Positions 63,616 through 64,000 of a stretch of DNA of 64,000 nt are shown here, piece by piece; position 1 is the stretch's first letter, and every line of letters starts with the position of its first letter. Made by a program: the position numbers and the translations under genes. The notes below the pieces were generated by a model, which did not search any database, had not been told where the DNA came from, and saw nothing but the letters and a program-made list of their open reading frames with translations. The stretch is from positions 1-64,000 of IMG/VR virus record IMGVR_UViG_3300032069_000010, one strand, 5' to 3'. Source of the DNA: a virus.

Positions 63616-64000
63616 GTCGGGTAGACCTGAGCGGCTACCCATTCAGCCCCTCCACAGATTCGGACATGCAGATTTCCCGCATCCGGCTCCTCAGATTACG
63701 GATTCGCTGCTCAACGATAAATTGAGTGCACCACAAACTGCTGATGGAAGAGGATACCGCTTTAGGATGTAATCGAACCGATCCCACGTCATGTTAGACT
63801 GTTGAGAAGGACGATTAAGCCATTTGTGCTCATAAGGAAATCGTGACAGGGCTGATTCATTTCCCATGGTCCCATCATACTCGAAATGCCCTGCCTTTGG
63901 GTGTTCCGGTGAGAGATAAGGATTTAGTTACCATTACAGGGAAGATCGGTTTCCGTATAAGAGGAGTGAAGACGATTGAATATTTCCTGGCTGAGGAAAT
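63616..64000 (-). mobile_element. 3' end of a group II intron
   Basis: Minus strand. Domain V is recognisable at 63657-63689: GAGCCGGATGCGG, GAAA, then TCTGCATGTCCGAATC, with the AGC triad and a two-base bulge. Domain VI follows (GGGTAG/CTACCC stem), ending CTACCCGAC at 63616, the typical intron 3' end with a branch-point A seven bases before it. The intron extends past the right edge. Confidence 0.8.
63691..63926 (-). pseudogene. Degraded C-terminus of a group II intron reverse transcriptase
   Basis: The frame ending at 63691 reads AGHFEYDGTMGNESALSRF, PYEHKWLNRPSQQSNMTWDR, FDYILKRYPLP, aligning with the maturase C-terminal pattern GHFxYYGVxGNxxSLxRF and WLNRRSQRxSMTWxxFxxLL and YPLP. A short deletion before KWLNR and an in-frame TAA upstream (about 63927) show that it is broken here. 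The canonical RRSQ is RPSQ. Confidence 0.7.

Overview
This window is most of the late (virion) half and part of the accessory half of a large tailed-phage genome or prophage. Nearly every gene lies on the minus strand in tightly packed, overlapping operons; the exceptions are a TnpB element and a free-standing HNH gene. The major capsid protein, prohead protease and portal resemble T4 gp23, gp21 and gp20, while the tail-side genes (short tape measure, frameshifted chaperone, HK97-gp10-like protein, BppU-like protein, long repeat fibres) look siphovirus-like. I see no sheath gene. A spanin-like pair next to a GH108 muramidase and a two-helix holin candidate suggests a diderm (Gram-negative-type) host. 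I cannot name the host. Terminase, replication and integrase genes are not in the window.

Layout, left to right. 1-18.3 kb: about 45 small accessory genes, many with zinc-ribbon CxxC pairs, plus a SAM methyltransferase-like protein, DUF932, DUF2958, DUF6166 and DUF6891-type proteins, a SWIM zinc-finger protein and three KOW/SH3-like paralogues. A solitary tnpB element (about 0.78-1.99 kb) and an HNH gene (10.4-11.0 kb) are the only plus-strand genes. 18.3-19.7 kb: a toxin with a Panacea (SocA-like) antitoxin. 19.9-20.6 kb: an AT-rich gene-poor block with many TGCAAT/ATTGCA palindromes and near-DnaA boxes, a candidate origin or partition site. 20.6-36.8 kb: tail genes, tape measure, tail chaperone pair and tube-like proteins. 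36.8-38.7 kb: head-tail connectors. 38.7-40.9 kb: a glycosyltransferase plus two methyltransferases. 41.0-43.5 kb: capsid protein and protease-scaffold. 43.5-49 kb: fibre and baseplate-like genes. 48.6-50.3 kb: lysis genes. 50.3-59.6 kb: a series of head-associated effector-like proteins. 59.6-63.3 kb: portal gene interrupted by two inteins. 63.6-64.0 kb: 3' end of a group II intron with a degraded reverse transcriptase.

Two things stand out. First, two isolated sequences (32064-32096 and 34538-34569) match the type I-C CRISPR repeat in length, conserved ends and hairpin, and each sits 13-15 nt upstream of a tail-gene start codon in crRNA orientation; they are candidates for RNA-based anti-CRISPRs or Cas-responsive leaders. 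Second, six adjacent genes (seven copies) carry a short amphipathic helix ending in [L/I/F]xE, then GG and a GHxGRPGxxGGS motif, ahead of different effector-like domains (ADP-ribosyltransferase, acetyltransferase-like, kinase-like, zincin). The [L/I]xE|G junction is the T4 gp21 protease cleavage consensus, the phage encodes a gp21-like protease, and its capsid protein carries LTE|G near its N-terminus. I infer a capsid-targeting and cleavage signal that loads injected effectors into the head.
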